A DNA stretch of 64,000 nucleotides from Neomicrococcus aestuarii (GCF_014201135.1 NZ_JACHDR010000001.1:1922001-1986000); one strand, 5' to 3'. Numbered from the stretch's first letter, positions 1-9,164 are shown. Numbers and translations are program-made. Notes: generated by a model from the sequence alone, not told the origin.

Positions 1-50
1 GGTCTATCGCCAGCCGCGTCTCACCGGATGCCCGCAGCGGACGACGGTGC

Positions 51-734
51 TCAGAGCTTGTCGAGCATCTGTTGCATTTCGGTGATCTCGGCCTCCTGGT
101 CGGCGATGACCTGCTCGGCGAGCTGCACGGCCTGCGGGTTCTGGCCGTCCTTGGCCTCGTCCTTGGCCATGTCCACGGCGCCCTTGTGGTGGGCGGTCAT
201 CTGCTCCAGGTACAACCGGGCGGCCTCGGTGCCCTGGGCCTGGTCGAGGGCGGTCATGTCCTCCTCGGACATCATCCCGGACATCCCGCCGTGGTCCATG
301 CCCTCCATACCGTCCATGCCGTCCGTGTCCACGGGGTCTTGGCCCCAGGCGGTGAGCATGGAGTTCATGCGCTTGATCTCCGGCCCCTGGGCGTCGATGA
401 CCTTCTGGGCGAACGCGGCCACCTCCGCCGGGACGTCATCCTTGGCCAGCAGCATCTCGCTCATCTCAACGGCCTGCTGGTGGTGCGGGATCATCATTTG
501 GGCGAACATCACGTCCGCGTCGTTGTGCTCGGCGGAGACCTCCTCAGCCGAACCGGTCGCCGTGGTGGACGGTGTCGCGGTGGCCGTGGCCGCAGGGGTG
601 GCGGCCGGGGCGGAGCTGGTCGCAGTGGCCGAGGCCTCAGCGCCGGCGTTCTCGTCCTGGGCGCCGGTGCCGCAGGCGGTCAAGGTCAGGGCGGAGGCCA
701 GGGCCAGGGCGGTCAGCGTCATGGTGCGTTTCAT
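51..734 (-). CDS. DUF305 copper-associated lipoprotein
   Basis: A 227-residue exported lipoprotein of the DUF305 family, which is common in copper-resistance clusters and is thought to bind metal at the cell surface. The N-terminus (MKRTMTLT, hydrophobic run, LTAC lipobox) is a type II signal. It is followed by an Ala/Thr-rich linker, then two helical units carrying MMIPHHQQAVEM and MTAHHKGAVDMA, the paired His-His motifs of the family, with a Met/His-rich stretch between. The start at 734 is preferred because GGAAGG lies 8 bases upstream; a longer in-frame reading has no such site. It follows copB by 59 bases and is probably the last gene of the copper operon. The exact role is inferred from context. 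Confidence 0.88.
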   Translation of the reverse strand: MKRTMTLTALALASALTLTACGTGAQDENAGAEASATATSSAPAATPAATATATPSTTATGSAEEVSAEHNDADVMFAQMMIPHHQQAVEMSEMLLAKDDVPAEVAAFAQKVIDAQGPEIKRMNSMLTAWGQDPVDTDGMDGMEGMDHGGMSGMMSEEDMTALDQAQGTEAARLYLEQMTAHHKGAVDMAKDEAKDGQNPQAVQLAEQVIADQEAEITEMQQMLDKL

Positions 735-793
735 GGTGGGTCCTTCCATAGTGGGTTGAGGGTTCATATCAGAGTTCGCGCCAAGAGGCGCGA

Positions 794-3031
794 TCAGGAG
801 GTCGCGGGTTGAAGGGCAGCCTCCGGCCGGGGGGCGCCGAGGGGGGCCAGGTGGCCCGGGTCCAGGTTGATCCGGCGCAGCAGTTGGGCGTTGAGGGCGA
901 CCACGATGGTGGAGGCGGACATCAGGATCGCGCCCACCGCGGGGGAGAGCACGAACCCGATCGGGGCGAGCACGCCGGCGGCCAGCGGCACGGCGAGCAC
1001 GTTGTAGCCGGTGGCCCACACCAGGTTCTGGATCATCTTGGTGTAGCTGGCCTGGGAGAGCTCGATCATCGACAGCACCGCGCGGGGGTCGTTGCTGGCC
1101 AGCACAACGCCGGCGGACTCCATGGCCACGTCGGTGCCGGCGCCGATGGCGATGCCGACCTCGGCCCGCGCCAGTGCCGGGGCGTCGTTGACGCCGTCGC
1201 CCACCATGGCCACGGACAGTCCCCGGGACTGCAACTCGGTGACCTTGGTGTCCTTGTCCTGGGGGAGGACCTCGGCGAAGACCTCGTCGATGCCCAGGTC
1301 CGCCCCGACGGCCTCGGCGACCTGGCGGGCATCGCCGGTGATCATCGCGACCTTGATGCCGCGGGCGTGCAGGGCGGCCACGGCGGCCCGGGACTCGGGA
1401 CGGACCTTGTCCTCCACGGCGACCGCGCCGATAACGGACCCCTCGCGCAGCACGTGCAACACCCCGGCCCCGCGCGCGGTCCAGGAGGCGGTGTGCTCAG
1501 TGATCTCCGCCGGCATGGTCAGGTTAAGCTCGCGCAGCATGTTCGGGCCCCCGACGAGGATCTCGGAGCCGTCCACGGTGGCGCGCACCCCGCGGCCCAT
1601 GGCAGCACTGAAGTCCGTGCCGCGCTTGCGCAACGTGCTGGCCTGCGGGTGCTGCCCGGCGGCGGTGACGATGGCCCGGGCCACGGGGTGCTCGCTGTCA
1701 GCCTCGGCCGCGGCGGCCACCGCCAGCAGTTCTGCCTCGGACACGCCGGGCATCGCGGTGACGGCGGTGACGACGTGGGCGCCCTCGGTCAGGGTGCCGG
1801 TCTTGTCGAACAGGACCACGTCGATGGTGCGCATCCGCTCCAGGGCCATCCGGTCCTTGATCAGGACCCCGGACTTGGCGGCCTTCTCCGTGGAGAGGGC
1901 GATCACCAGCGGGATGGCCAGGCCCAGGGCGTGCGGGCAGGCGATGACCAGCACGGTCACGGTGCGGGTGACCGCGTCGGTGGGCTGGCCGATCGCGGTC
2001 CACACGATCGCGGTGATGATCGCCGCGACCAGGGCGAACCAGAACAGCAGGGCCGCCGCCCGGTCGGCCAACGCCTGGGCGCGGGAGGAGGATTCCTGGG
2101 CGTCGGCGACCATCCGCTGGATCCCGGCCAGGGTCGTGTCGGTCCCGACGGCGGCCACCTTCACCCGCACGGTGTTGTCGGTGGCCACGGTCCCAGCGAC
2201 CACCGTGTCCCCGGCCTGGCGCAGCACGGGCTTCGACTCCCCGGTGATCATCGCCTCGTCGAACTCCGCGGCGCCCTCGAGGATGGTCCCGTCGGCCGGC
2301 ACCCGGGCCCCGGCCCGCACTAGCACCACATCGCCCACGGCCAACTCGGTGATCGGCACGGTGATGGTATCACCGTCCACGACCTTCTCGGCCTCCTCCG
2401 GCAGCAGCGCCGCCAGCGCGTCCAAGGCGGAGGAGGCCGCGCCCAGGGCGCGCATCTCCATCCAGTGGCCCAGCAGCATGATGACCACCAGCAGCGCCAG
2501 CTCCCACCAGAAGTCCAGCATCAGGTCCCCGATGCCCAGGGTCGTGACCCAGGAGGCGACGAAGGCCACCGTGATGGCCATCGCGATCAGCAGCATCATC
2601 CCGGGCTGGCGGGCGCGCAACTCGGTCAGCCCGCCCTTCAGGAAGGGCATGCCGCCATAGAGGTAGATCACGGTGCCCAGCACCGGGGCGATCCACGCCG
2701 AGCCCGGGAACTCGGGGACGTGGTAGCCCAGCAGCTGCCCGACCATGTGGCTGAAGAACACCACCGGGATGGAGAGCACCAGTGAGACCCAGAACCGGTT
2801 CTTGAACATCGCGGTGGAATGCCCGGCGTGCTGACCGTGGTCGTGGACCTGGTGGTCCTCGTCCAGGGCCGAGTGGGCGTGACCCTGCGGCATGGCCTGA
2901 CCGTGGGTGGCCGCGTCCGCGGGGTGGTGGGCGGCATGGTCGGTGTGGTTGGCGTGGCCGGCGTGGGGGTTCGGGTCTGGGTGTTCGGCGGTCTGGTCGG
3001 TGGGGTGATCGTGGTGGTGCGGTGTGCTCAT
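794..3031 (-). CDS. copB: copper-translocating P-type ATPase, CopB type
   Basis: A 745-residue heavy-metal P1B ATPase that should export copper across the membrane. The first ~70 residues are a His-rich tail (HHHDH and many HxH) instead of an HMA domain. The sixth-helix motif is CPH (VIACPHALGLA), the signature of the CopB/P1B-3 group rather than the CPC of CopA. The phosphorylation site DKTGTLT, the GDGVNDAPAL hinge and the TGES actuator loop are all present, so the enzyme looks intact. Start at 3031 is supported by AGAAGGAA upstream. It lies 75 bases after the HMA chaperone gene and ahead of the DUF305 gene on the same strand, consistent with one operon under the site at 3492. Confidence 0.93.
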   Translation of the reverse strand: MSTPHHHDHPTDQTAEHPDPNPHAGHANHTDHAAHHPADAATHGQAMPQGHAHSALDEDHQVHDHGQHAGHSTAMFKNRFWVSLVLSIPVVFFSHMVGQLLGYHVPEFPGSAWIAPVLGTVIYLYGGMPFLKGGLTELRARQPGMMLLIAMAITVAFVASWVTTLGIGDLMLDFWWELALLVVIMLLGHWMEMRALGAASSALDALAALLPEEAEKVVDGDTITVPITELAVGDVVLVRAGARVPADGTILEGAAEFDEAMITGESKPVLRQAGDTVVAGTVATDNTVRVKVAAVGTDTTLAGIQRMVADAQESSSRAQALADRAAALLFWFALVAAIITAIVWTAIGQPTDAVTRTVTVLVIACPHALGLAIPLVIALSTEKAAKSGVLIKDRMALERMRTIDVVLFDKTGTLTEGAHVVTAVTAMPGVSEAELLAVAAAAEADSEHPVARAIVTAAGQHPQASTLRKRGTDFSAAMGRGVRATVDGSEILVGGPNMLRELNLTMPAEITEHTASWTARGAGVLHVLREGSVIGAVAVEDKVRPESRAAVAALHARGIKVAMITGDARQVAEAVGADLGIDEVFAEVLPQDKDTKVTELQSRGLSVAMVGDGVNDAPALARAEVGIAIGAGTDVAMESAGVVLASNDPRAVLSMIELSQASYTKMIQNLVWATGYNVLAVPLAAGVLAPIGFVLSPAVGAILMSASTIVVALNAQLLRRINLDPGHLAPLGAPRPEAALQPATS

Positions 3032-3106
3032 GGTGTTCCTTCTGCTCGGCGGTCTGTTCGGCGACCGGCTCGGCGGTGGGGCGCCGACCTCGAGGGGATG
3101 GGTCGG

Positions 3107-3436
3107 TTAGATCCGGACGCGGTAGCCGGCCGCTTCGATGGCGGTCCGCACGGAGTCCGCGGAGGCGGGCCCGGTCACGGTGACGGGGGAGGCCCCGCCG
3201 GCGACCAGTTCGACCCGGACATCGTCCACCCCGTCCAGGGCGCTCACGGCCTCGGCGACGGAGCCCACGCAGTGTCCGCAGGTCATGCCCTCCACCTGGT
3301 AGGTCGCGTCGCCGGCGCTCGTCCCGGTTGGGCCGGCACTCTGGCGCCCGGCGGGGGCGGTGGCGTCGGCGGCTGGGGCGCAGCACGAGCAGCCGTTGGT
3401 GGCCCCCGGCAGCGGGGTGCGGGCGGATTCGGTCAT
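3107..3436 (-). CDS. HMA-domain copper chaperone
   Basis: A 109-residue protein whose C-terminal ~70 residues form a heavy-metal-associated ferredoxin-like domain with the metal motif GMTCGHC. It should carry Cu(I) to the CopB pump encoded next. The N-terminal ~40 residues add an unusual Cys cluster (NGCSCCAP) followed by a low-complexity Ala/Gly/Thr linker, so the protein is longer than a classic 68-residue CopZ. That extra Cys cluster could be a second metal site. It is the first gene downstream of the palindromic site at 3492-3508. Confidence 0.87.
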   Translation of the reverse strand: MTESARTPLPGATNGCSCCAPAADATAPAGRQSAGPTGTSAGDATYQVEGMTCGHCVGSVAEAVSALDGVDDVRVELVAGGASPVTVTGPASADSVRTAIEAAGYRVRI

Positions 3437-3491
3437 GACGGTCTCCTTCAGGTCTGAGGGCGGCGCCGGACGGCGCCTCTCCTCTTAGTAT

Positions 3492-3508
3492 ATACCCCCC
3501 GGGGGTAT
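3492..3508. promoter_or_regulatory. CsoR-like operator ahead of the copper operon
   Basis: The sequence ATACCCCCCGGGGGTAT is an almost perfect dyad with one extra C, the C/G-tract form bound by CsoR-family repressors. It sits between the sensor kinase stop and the HMA gene start, about 56 bases before the HMA start codon. No csoR gene is in the copper cassette; the only CsoR-family gene in this window (42950-43207) lacks a copper ligand. The cognate regulator is therefore probably outside the window. Confidence 0.7.
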
Positions 3509-3533
3509 CATTCAAGGGGTGGAGCGCCGGTGT

Positions 3534-4679
3534 TCACGGTGGATAAACGGGTGCGCCGGTAGGTGGGCTGGTCGGGGGGGGCTGCTTGGTGGGCAGGTCG
3601 ATGGTGAATGTCGCCCCGGCCGTGGTGGAGGTGGCGCTCAGGGTGCCGCCGTGGGTCTGGATGAGAGCTCGGGAGATGGCCAGGCCGACCCCGGAGCCGC
3701 CGTGGTCACGGTCGCGGGCGGTGTCCCCGCGGTAGAAGCGTTCGAAGACGTGCGGCAGGTGCTCGGGAGAGATCCCCTCCCCGGTGTCGGTGACGCTGAG
3801 CGTGACCCCGGACGGGCTTTGTCGGGCCTCGAGGGTGACCCGGCCCCCGGCCGGGGTGTGGCGCAGGGCGTTGGTGAGCAGGTTGCCCAGGACCTGGCCC
3901 ATGCGCTGGCGGTCCACGTCCACGACCAGGCCCGGATCGGCGTCCATGGTCAGGGCCACGCCCTTGGTGGCGTAGGCCTCCTTGTGGGCCTCGGTCGCGG
4001 CATGCAGCAGCCCGCTGACCCCTTGGGGGCTGCGGTCCAGTTCGATCCGGCCCTCCTCGGCGCGGGAGACGTCGTTGATGTCCTCCACCAGCCGGGTCAA
4101 CCGGGCCAGCTGCTCGCCCATCAGCTCACCGGTGGGCTCGTCCCAGTGGGACACCCCGTCTTGCAGGGCCTCGTGGTAGACGGTCAGCACGGAGACGGGG
4201 GTGCGCAGCTCGTGGGCCAGGTCCGAGAGCATCCGTCGACGGGTGTCCTCGGTGCGCTGAAGCCGTGCGGCCATGGTGTTGAAAGACCCTGCCAGCTCCT
4301 CCACCTCGGTGCCGGCGCCTATGGCCGGCACGCGGGTGTCGTACCGTCCACCGGCCATGGCCTTGGCCGCCTGGGTCAGGGCGTTGATCGGACTCTGGAT
4401 CCGGCGGGCGACATGCCAGGTCAATGCCAGACAACAGATCAAGGCCGTGGCCAGAGCCACGCCCAGGGTCCAGAAATTGGCGTCCCGGTAGGCCTGCTCC
4501 ACGTGCAGCACCTGGGCTGCATCGTGTCTGGCCCCGGCCTGTTCCAGGTGCTCGTGGAACAGTGGTGGGCCGGCCAGGGAGGCCACCACCACCGCGGCCA
4601 GCACGCTGGCCCCCACCACCAGCAGCTGGGCGAGGAAGAACCGGGCCGCTAATCCTTGGTAGCGCCGCCGGCCGGTCAT
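3534..4679 (-). CDS. sensor histidine kinase of copper two-component system
   Basis: A 381-residue membrane histidine kinase. One transmembrane helix near residues 12-37 and a second near 70-88 flank a short extracytoplasmic loop. A HAMP segment (~90-142), a HisKA domain with the phospho-accepting His156 in SDLAHELRTP, and a HATPase domain with N box (NLLTNALRHTP) and G boxes (DTGEGIS, GGSGVGLA) follow. Its start codon overlaps the stop of the response regulator gene in an ATGA, so the two are translationally coupled. The periplasmic loop contains several His (FHEHLE, RHDAAQVLH), which could be a metal sensor; copper sensing is inferred from the surrounding genes. Confidence 0.9.
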   Translation of the reverse strand: MTGRRRYQGLAARFFLAQLLVVGASVLAAVVVASLAGPPLFHEHLEQAGARHDAAQVLHVEQAYRDANFWTLGVALATALICCLALTWHVARRIQSPINALTQAAKAMAGGRYDTRVPAIGAGTEVEELAGSFNTMAARLQRTEDTRRRMLSDLAHELRTPVSVLTVYHEALQDGVSHWDEPTGELMGEQLARLTRLVEDINDVSRAEEGRIELDRSPQGVSGLLHAATEAHKEAYATKGVALTMDADPGLVVDVDRQRMGQVLGNLLTNALRHTPAGGRVTLEARQSPSGVTLSVTDTGEGISPEHLPHVFERFYRGDTARDRDHGGSGVGLAISRALIQTHGGTLSATSTTAGATFTIDLPTKQPPPTSPPTGAPVYPP

Positions 4680-5419
4680 TGCTCCGCCATCCGGTAGCCG
4701 ACCCCGCGGACGGTGTCGATATAGCGGGCCGGGTCCGCGTCGAGCTTGCGGCGCAGGTTCTTGATGTGCACGTCCACGAGCCGTTCATCGCCCACCCAGG
4801 CCGGGTCCCATACGATATCGATCAGCTGGCGCCGGGAGAAGGCCTGGTGCGGGCGCCCCGACAAGGCGGCCAGCAGGTCGAACTCCGTGCGCGTTAGTTG
4901 CACCACCTGGCCCGACACGCGGGCCTCGTGGGCGGCCAGGTCGATGACCAGGTCACCGCAGACCCGTTCCGGTTCGGGGGCTGACACCGTTGTGCGCGGC
5001 CGGCGCATGACCGCCCCCACCCGGGCGACCAGCTCCCGGACGCTGAAGGGTTTGGTGATGTAGTCATCGGCCCCCACCGCCAATCCCTCCAACCGGTGGT
5101 GCTCATGGCCGCGGGCGGTGAGCATCAGCACATAGCACTCGGAGAAGGCCCGCACCCGCCGGCACACCTCGATCCCGTCCAGCCCGGGCAGGCCCAGGTC
5201 CAGGACCATCACGTCGGGCTCGTGAACCCGGGCGGCCTGCACTGCGGCCGGGCCGGTGTGGGTGAGGGCCACCTCGTAGCCGGCCCGCTCCAGGTAGGTG
5301 GCCACCATGCGCGCCAGCGGCTTCTCGTCATCGACCACCAACACCCGGCCGGCCGCCGGACCAGTCCCAGTGTCAGTCCCAGTGTCAGTCCCAGTGCCAG
5401 TGCCAGTGCCAGAGTTCAT
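4676..5419 (-). CDS. OmpR/PhoB-family response regulator
   Basis: A 247-residue two-component response regulator. The receiver domain (about residues 25-140) has the acidic pair DDE and phospho-acceptor Asp74 in VLDLGLPG; the C-terminal half is a winged-helix DNA-binding domain ending in DTVRGVGYRMAEQ. The start at 5419 gives a peculiar Gly-Thr/Asp-Thr repeat as the N-terminus. A start at 5485 is possible but would place the direct-repeat element at 5476-5494 across the start codon, so 5419 is preferred although its ribosome site is weak. It is coupled by an ATGA overlap to the kinase gene and is divergent from the lipoprotein gene at 5577. Confidence 0.88.
   Translation of the reverse strand: MNSGTGTGTGTDTGTDTGTGPAAGRVLVVDDEKPLARMVATYLERAGYEVALTHTGPAAVQAARVHEPDVMVLDLGLPGLDGIEVCRRVRAFSECYVLMLTARGHEHHRLEGLAVGADDYITKPFSVRELVARVGAVMRRPRTTVSAPEPERVCGDLVIDLAAHEARVSGQVVQLTRTEFDLLAALSGRPHQAFSRRQLIDIVWDPAWVGDERLVDVHIKNLRRKLDADPARYIDTVRGVGYRMAEQ
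5361..5414. repeat. nine-unit hexanucleotide tandem repeat
   Basis: Nine copies of a six-base unit of the form CCAGTG, TCAGTC or CCAGTC lie within the first codons of the response regulator and encode alternating Gly-Thr and Asp-Thr dipeptides. Unit length is a multiple of three, so copy-number change would lengthen or shorten the N-terminal tail without breaking the frame. Confidence 0.85.
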
Positions 5420-5475
5420 GGGTCCAGTCTCGCTCTGTCTCGCGCCCCGGCGGCTCAGAACGGTGCCGGGTCGGG

Positions 5476-5494
5476 GAATCTTCATCGAATCTTC
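5476..5494. promoter_or_regulatory. direct-repeat response-regulator box
   Basis: GAATCTTC occurs twice with starts 11 bases apart (GAATCTTC ATC GAATCTTC), the geometry bound head-to-tail by OmpR/PhoB-type regulators. It lies in the 157-base divergent region between the response regulator and the 5577 lipoprotein gene and could control both. Binding by the neighbouring regulator is inference. Confidence 0.55.
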
Positions 5495-5576
5495 AAGGCA
5501 AACCGCCCCATCCCGGCGCGTCACCGGCCGACAATGGTAGATAGCCCCGCCTTTTGGCCCGGGGCGGAAAGGCTCC

Positions 5577-6443
5577 ATGACCCCCCTGACCCGCAGAACC
5601 CTGATCGCCGGCGGGCTGACCCTGCTCGGCGCTGGCACCCTCACCGCCTGCGCCGCGCCGAACCCCGCGACATCCCCGGCGGCCGGCACCGGCACGCAGG
5701 GCACCAGCACGGCCATCACCCACGTCCATGCCCTCACCCGGGACCCCGAGTCCGGTGAGGTGCTGCTGGCCACCCACCAGGGCCTGTTCCGGCTCCAGGA
5801 CGGGGAGCTGACCCAGGTCGGTCCGGTCGTGGACTTCATGAGTTTCACCCTGACTCCCGAGGGCCGCTACCTGGCCTCGGGTCACCCCGCGCCGCGCACC
5901 GACCTGCCCGAGCCGCTGGGCCTGGCCGAGTCCACCGACCGGGGCCAGAGCTGGACGGTGCTCTCCCGCGGCGGCGCATCCGATTTCCACGCCCTGGCCG
6001 CCGGCCCGAACGGGGTCCTCGGCTTCGATGGGCAACTGCGCGCCAGCACCGACGGCCTCACCTGGCAGAGCCTTGAGATCCCCGTCGCCCCGGCATCGCT
6101 GGCGATCTCCCCCCAAACCGGGACCGTGCTGGCCACCACCGAAACCGGCATGTTCCGCTCGACCGACCACGGCGCGACCTGGACCATCCTGGACACCCCC
6201 CAGCTGATGCACCTGGTCGCCTGGGCCGATGACACCACCGCCGTGGGCGCCGGCACCGAGGGACACCTGCTGACCAGCACCGACGCCGGCGACACCTGGA
6301 CCGCCAGCGACCGCCCTGTCGGCACGGCCACCGCCCTGGGAACGGGCATCACCGACGACGGGCAGACCGAAGCACTGCTGGTCGTCGGCTCGACCGTGCT
6401 GTCCACCACGGACGGCGGGAACACCACCGAATCGCTGCTGTGA
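5577..6443 (+). CDS. F510_1955-type BNR-repeat lipoprotein
   Basis: A 288-residue secreted protein with a twin-arginine style start (MTPLTRRTLIAGG) and lipobox LTAC, followed by beta-propeller-like repeats with Asp-box features (SxDxGxTW: STDRGQSWTV, STDGLTWQS, STDHGATWTI, STDAGDTWTA). It matches the family annotated as F510_1955 glycosylhydrolase, which is frequent in actinobacterial copper clusters; no hydrolase activity can be read from the sequence. It heads the plus-strand arm of the copper cassette and shares the divergent control region with the two-component system. The start overlaps no neighbour and fits the signal peptide. Confidence 0.82.
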   Translation: MTPLTRRTLIAGGLTLLGAGTLTACAAPNPATSPAAGTGTQGTSTAITHVHALTRDPESGEVLLATHQGLFRLQDGELTQVGPVVDFMSFTLTPEGRYLASGHPAPRTDLPEPLGLAESTDRGQSWTVLSRGGASDFHALAAGPNGVLGFDGQLRASTDGLTWQSLEIPVAPASLAISPQTGTVLATTETGMFRSTDHGATWTILDTPQLMHLVAWADDTTAVGAGTEGHLLTSTDAGDTWTASDRPVGTATALGTGITDDGQTEALLVVGSTVLSTTDGGNTTESLL

Positions 6444-6945
6444 CCTCCTCCCGCCGCCCCCCTGTCCGACTGGCCCGCCCTTCGAACCGTTCTGGGCACC
6501 CTCGTGTTGATCCTGGGCCTGCTCGGGATGCACGCTGGTACGGGCACCAGCGCGGCTTGGGCCGCCACCGGTACGGCCACCGCCACAACTGTTCATCACC
6601 TCGGGCCGGGGGCCATCGGTCCGGCCGGCATGGTGCCCGAGGTCGTGCTCCCGGCCGAGCCTGCCGGGGATGAGGCAGCCGACCCCCGGGCTGCCGGTCT
6701 GTGCCCTGGAGGCCGTGGACGATACCTGCGCCTCGGCCCTGACCAAGGCACCTGTCGTGTCCCACTTGGCCTCCCGGGCCCTCCTGCCTAGCCCCGGTGG
6801 GGGACTGACCGCACCACCCCTGCCCTGGGTTGCCCATTTCCGGCCCCCGTGGACCCTTCACTGGCTCAACTGGCCATCAGCCGCACCTAAAGCCCCCGGC
6901 CGCGCCCCACCGGTGAGCGCAGGGTCCGCCAATACCTCCGGGTGA
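6440..6945 (+). pseudogene. frameshifted small membrane protein (DUF6153-like?)
   Basis: An ATG at 6440 overlaps the preceding stop codon and begins MTSSRRPP, but the hydrophobic, plausible continuation (RTVLGTLVLILGLLGMHAG) is in another frame from about 6486. A third frame from 6670 carries LPVCALEAVDDTCASALTK and runs to 6945. Together these look like one 120-150 residue protein with an N-terminal membrane segment and a C-terminal Cys pair, similar in layout to DUF6153 proteins found beside DUF305/copper genes, broken by two single-base shifts in C- or G-rich runs. Sequencing error in homopolymers is an alternative. If no shift exists, this may simply be non-coding. Confidence 0.4.
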
Positions 6946-7057
6946 CAGCGGCACGCAGCCCCGGTACGCCACCGGCCTCACCCAGCAACTGATCAGCCAT
7001 GCCCGGCCCCGTCGCGCCCGCCTGCGACACGGGGCCGGATGACGGAAAGAAGAACCG

Positions 7058-8623
7058 ATGACCTCCTCACTGACCACCCGCCGCACCTTCCTGGGCGCCT
7101 CCGTCGGGGCCCTGGCGCTGGCCGGGCTGGCCGCCTGCGCCGATCCCGCCATCAGCCCCCAACCGTCAGGGCGCATCCTGCCCACCGACCCGCTGGTCGC
7201 CGAGTACGAGAAACGACGCGCCGCCTCGGGCACCACCGTCACCCACCGGCTCTCCGCCGCACCCCTCGAGACCTCCCTCCAGGGTCGGGGCCTGACCACC
7301 TGGGGATACAACGACGGCCTCAACGGGCCGCTGCTGCGCGCCCAGACCGGGGACCTGCTCAAGGTCAGCGTCGCCAACGACCTGCCCGAGGACACGAGCG
7401 TGCACTGGCACGGGCTGGCCCTGCGCAACGACGCCGACGGAGTCCAGGGGGTGACCCAGGACCCCATCGCCGCCGGAGGACGCTATACGTACGGCTTCCG
7501 GCTGTCCCATCCGGGCACGTACTGGTACCACTCCCACTTCGACACCCAGCGCGAACGCGCCCTGTACGGGGCCCTGATCGTCGAGGACCCCAACGAGCCC
7601 CTCAGCTACGACCAGGAATGGGTCGTGATCCTGGACGACTGGCTCGACGGGATCACCGGAACACCGCAGGACGTCGTCGAGGAACTCTCCGCCGGGATGG
7701 ACATGTCCGGCGACATGGAGGGCATGGCCGGCATGGCGGGCATGGACCACGGGTCCATGAGCCAGGACAGCTCCTCGGGCATGCCCATGAAGCACATGCT
7801 CATGGGCGCTGAGAGCGACTATCTGGGCGGGGACGCCGGCGACGTGAAGATCCCCGTGCACCTGTTCAACGGCCGCCCCCCATCCGACCCGGACACCTTC
7901 TCCAGCACCCCGGGCAACCGGATCCGCCTGCGCTTGATCAACGCGGCCGGAGACACCGCCTACCGGGTCGGGATCCCCGGCCAGGAACTGACCATCACCC
8001 ACACCGACGGGTTCCCGGTCCAGCCCCGCCAGGCCGATGCCGTTGTCCTGGGGATGGGCGAACGCCTGGACGTGCTGATCACCCTCGGCGACCAGGCGGT
8101 GCCCGTACTGGCCCTGCCCGAGGGCAAGACCGGCCACGCCTACGGCATCATCGCAGCCGGTCCAAAGACCACGCTCTCCGGTCGGCTCCCGCAGACCCTG
8201 GGCGGAACCGTGCTCGATGGCAGCCGACTGAAGGCACACGAATCCGTCCTGCTCCCACCCAAGGACCCGACCAGGACCCACGAGGTACGCCTCACCGGAT
8301 CGATGATGGAGTACGACTGGGGCATCAACGGGCGACGCTTCGACCCGGCCAACCCCTTCGAGGGCGCCTTCGAACTCCGGTTGAACGAACGCGTGCGGGT
8401 CACGATGACCAACGACACCGACATGTGGCACCCCATGCACCTGCACGGCCACACCTTCCAGCTGGCCGACCATGGCGCCCGCAAGGACACGGTCATCATC
8501 AAACCCCGGCAAACCATCGTCTTCGACTTCGAGGCGGACAACCCGGGCCAGTGGCTAACCCACTGCCACAACGCCTACCACGCCGAGGCCGGGATGATGG
8601 GCGTCTTCTCCTACCTCAAGTAG
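7058..8623 (+). CDS. multicopper oxidase
   Basis: A 521-residue three-domain multicopper oxidase, probably oxidising Cu(I) outside the membrane. The start has a twin-arginine signal (TTRRTFLGA) and a Cys near residue 27 that may be lipidated. All four copper-binding motifs are present: HWHG (~116-119), WYHSH (~156-160), HPMHLHGH (~458-465) and HCHNAYHAEAGMM (~502-514), so type 1, 2 and 3 sites are complete. A Met/His-rich insert around residues 209-250 (MDMSGDMEGMAGMAGMDHG) resembles the substrate-binding Met-rich region of CueO. The ribosome site GGAAAGAAG precedes the ATG. It ends the plus-strand copper arm. Confidence 0.93.
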   Translation: MTSSLTTRRTFLGASVGALALAGLAACADPAISPQPSGRILPTDPLVAEYEKRRAASGTTVTHRLSAAPLETSLQGRGLTTWGYNDGLNGPLLRAQTGDLLKVSVANDLPEDTSVHWHGLALRNDADGVQGVTQDPIAAGGRYTYGFRLSHPGTYWYHSHFDTQRERALYGALIVEDPNEPLSYDQEWVVILDDWLDGITGTPQDVVEELSAGMDMSGDMEGMAGMAGMDHGSMSQDSSSGMPMKHMLMGAESDYLGGDAGDVKIPVHLFNGRPPSDPDTFSSTPGNRIRLRLINAAGDTAYRVGIPGQELTITHTDGFPVQPRQADAVVLGMGERLDVLITLGDQAVPVLALPEGKTGHAYGIIAAGPKTTLSGRLPQTLGGTVLDGSRLKAHESVLLPPKDPTRTHEVRLTGSMMEYDWGINGRRFDPANPFEGAFELRLNERVRVTMTNDTDMWHPMHLHGHTFQLADHGARKDTVIIKPRQTIVFDFEADNPGQWLTHCHNAYHAEAGMMGVFSYLK

Positions 8624-8640
8624 GACAGGGATCGGTGCAG

Positions 8641-9108
8641 TTGACCTCCGAGGCCCTGGACCCGAACATCGTAATCGATGATCGAATCATCGAGGCTGCG
8701 AACCGTTTTGAGGGACTATACAGAATTATGCGACGACCGCAGAAACCACCGTCCTGTGTCATCAATCCATTTCGTCCATCCTGGGGGGAGCCCTATCGGG
8801 GCCAGGTTGAACGACTGATGGCCGTCATTGTTGAACACCGCGATCGTGCGGTGGAACTTGGCGGCCGCGAGGCGGAAGCTATTTTGGTCAGCCACCAGCT
8901 GCCAATCTGGTTAACGCGCCGTTCAGCCGCGGGCAAGGCCCTGTGGTACGACCCGCGGAAACGCGAGCGCACTCTCACCTCCGTGACTAGCCTGGACTTT
9001 GAAGCTGAAAGTCTAGTCACAGACCGATATACAAAACCCCAAGAGTCAAACTGCATCTCCAGACGTTATCAAAAAGATATTGCTTCGTTATCGGAATGTG
9101 ACTTTTGA
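8641..9108 (+). pseudogene. histidine phosphatase family fragment
   Basis: An open frame whose residues NRFEGLYRIM, NPFRPSWGEPY, ILVSHQLPIWL and RTLTSVTSLDF match the middle and end of the histidine (phosphoglycerate mutase-like) phosphatase found in actinobacterial cytochrome c biogenesis clusters. The N-terminal RHG catalytic motif is missing and the last ~30 residues do not fit the family. It has no good start codon or ribosome site of its own. I read it as a chromosomal remnant left at the edge of the copper cassette. Confidence 0.65.
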
Positions 9109-9164
9109 GGGGTTTTTGCTGTAGGTTTTTCTTTTACCGGGCTCCATTGGAGTCTGTCACCCCG

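Noticed and set aside
51-1019. A 322-residue version of the DUF305 protein with a long basic N-terminus
   Set aside because: The extra 95 residues overlap the copB gene and come before a perfect ribosome site and lipoprotein signal; they are an out-of-frame shadow.
5493-6746. Long minus-strand open frame opposite the BNR lipoprotein
   Set aside because: Gly/Arg-rich low-complexity reading typical of antisense frames in GC-rich DNA; the plus strand encodes a clear protein.
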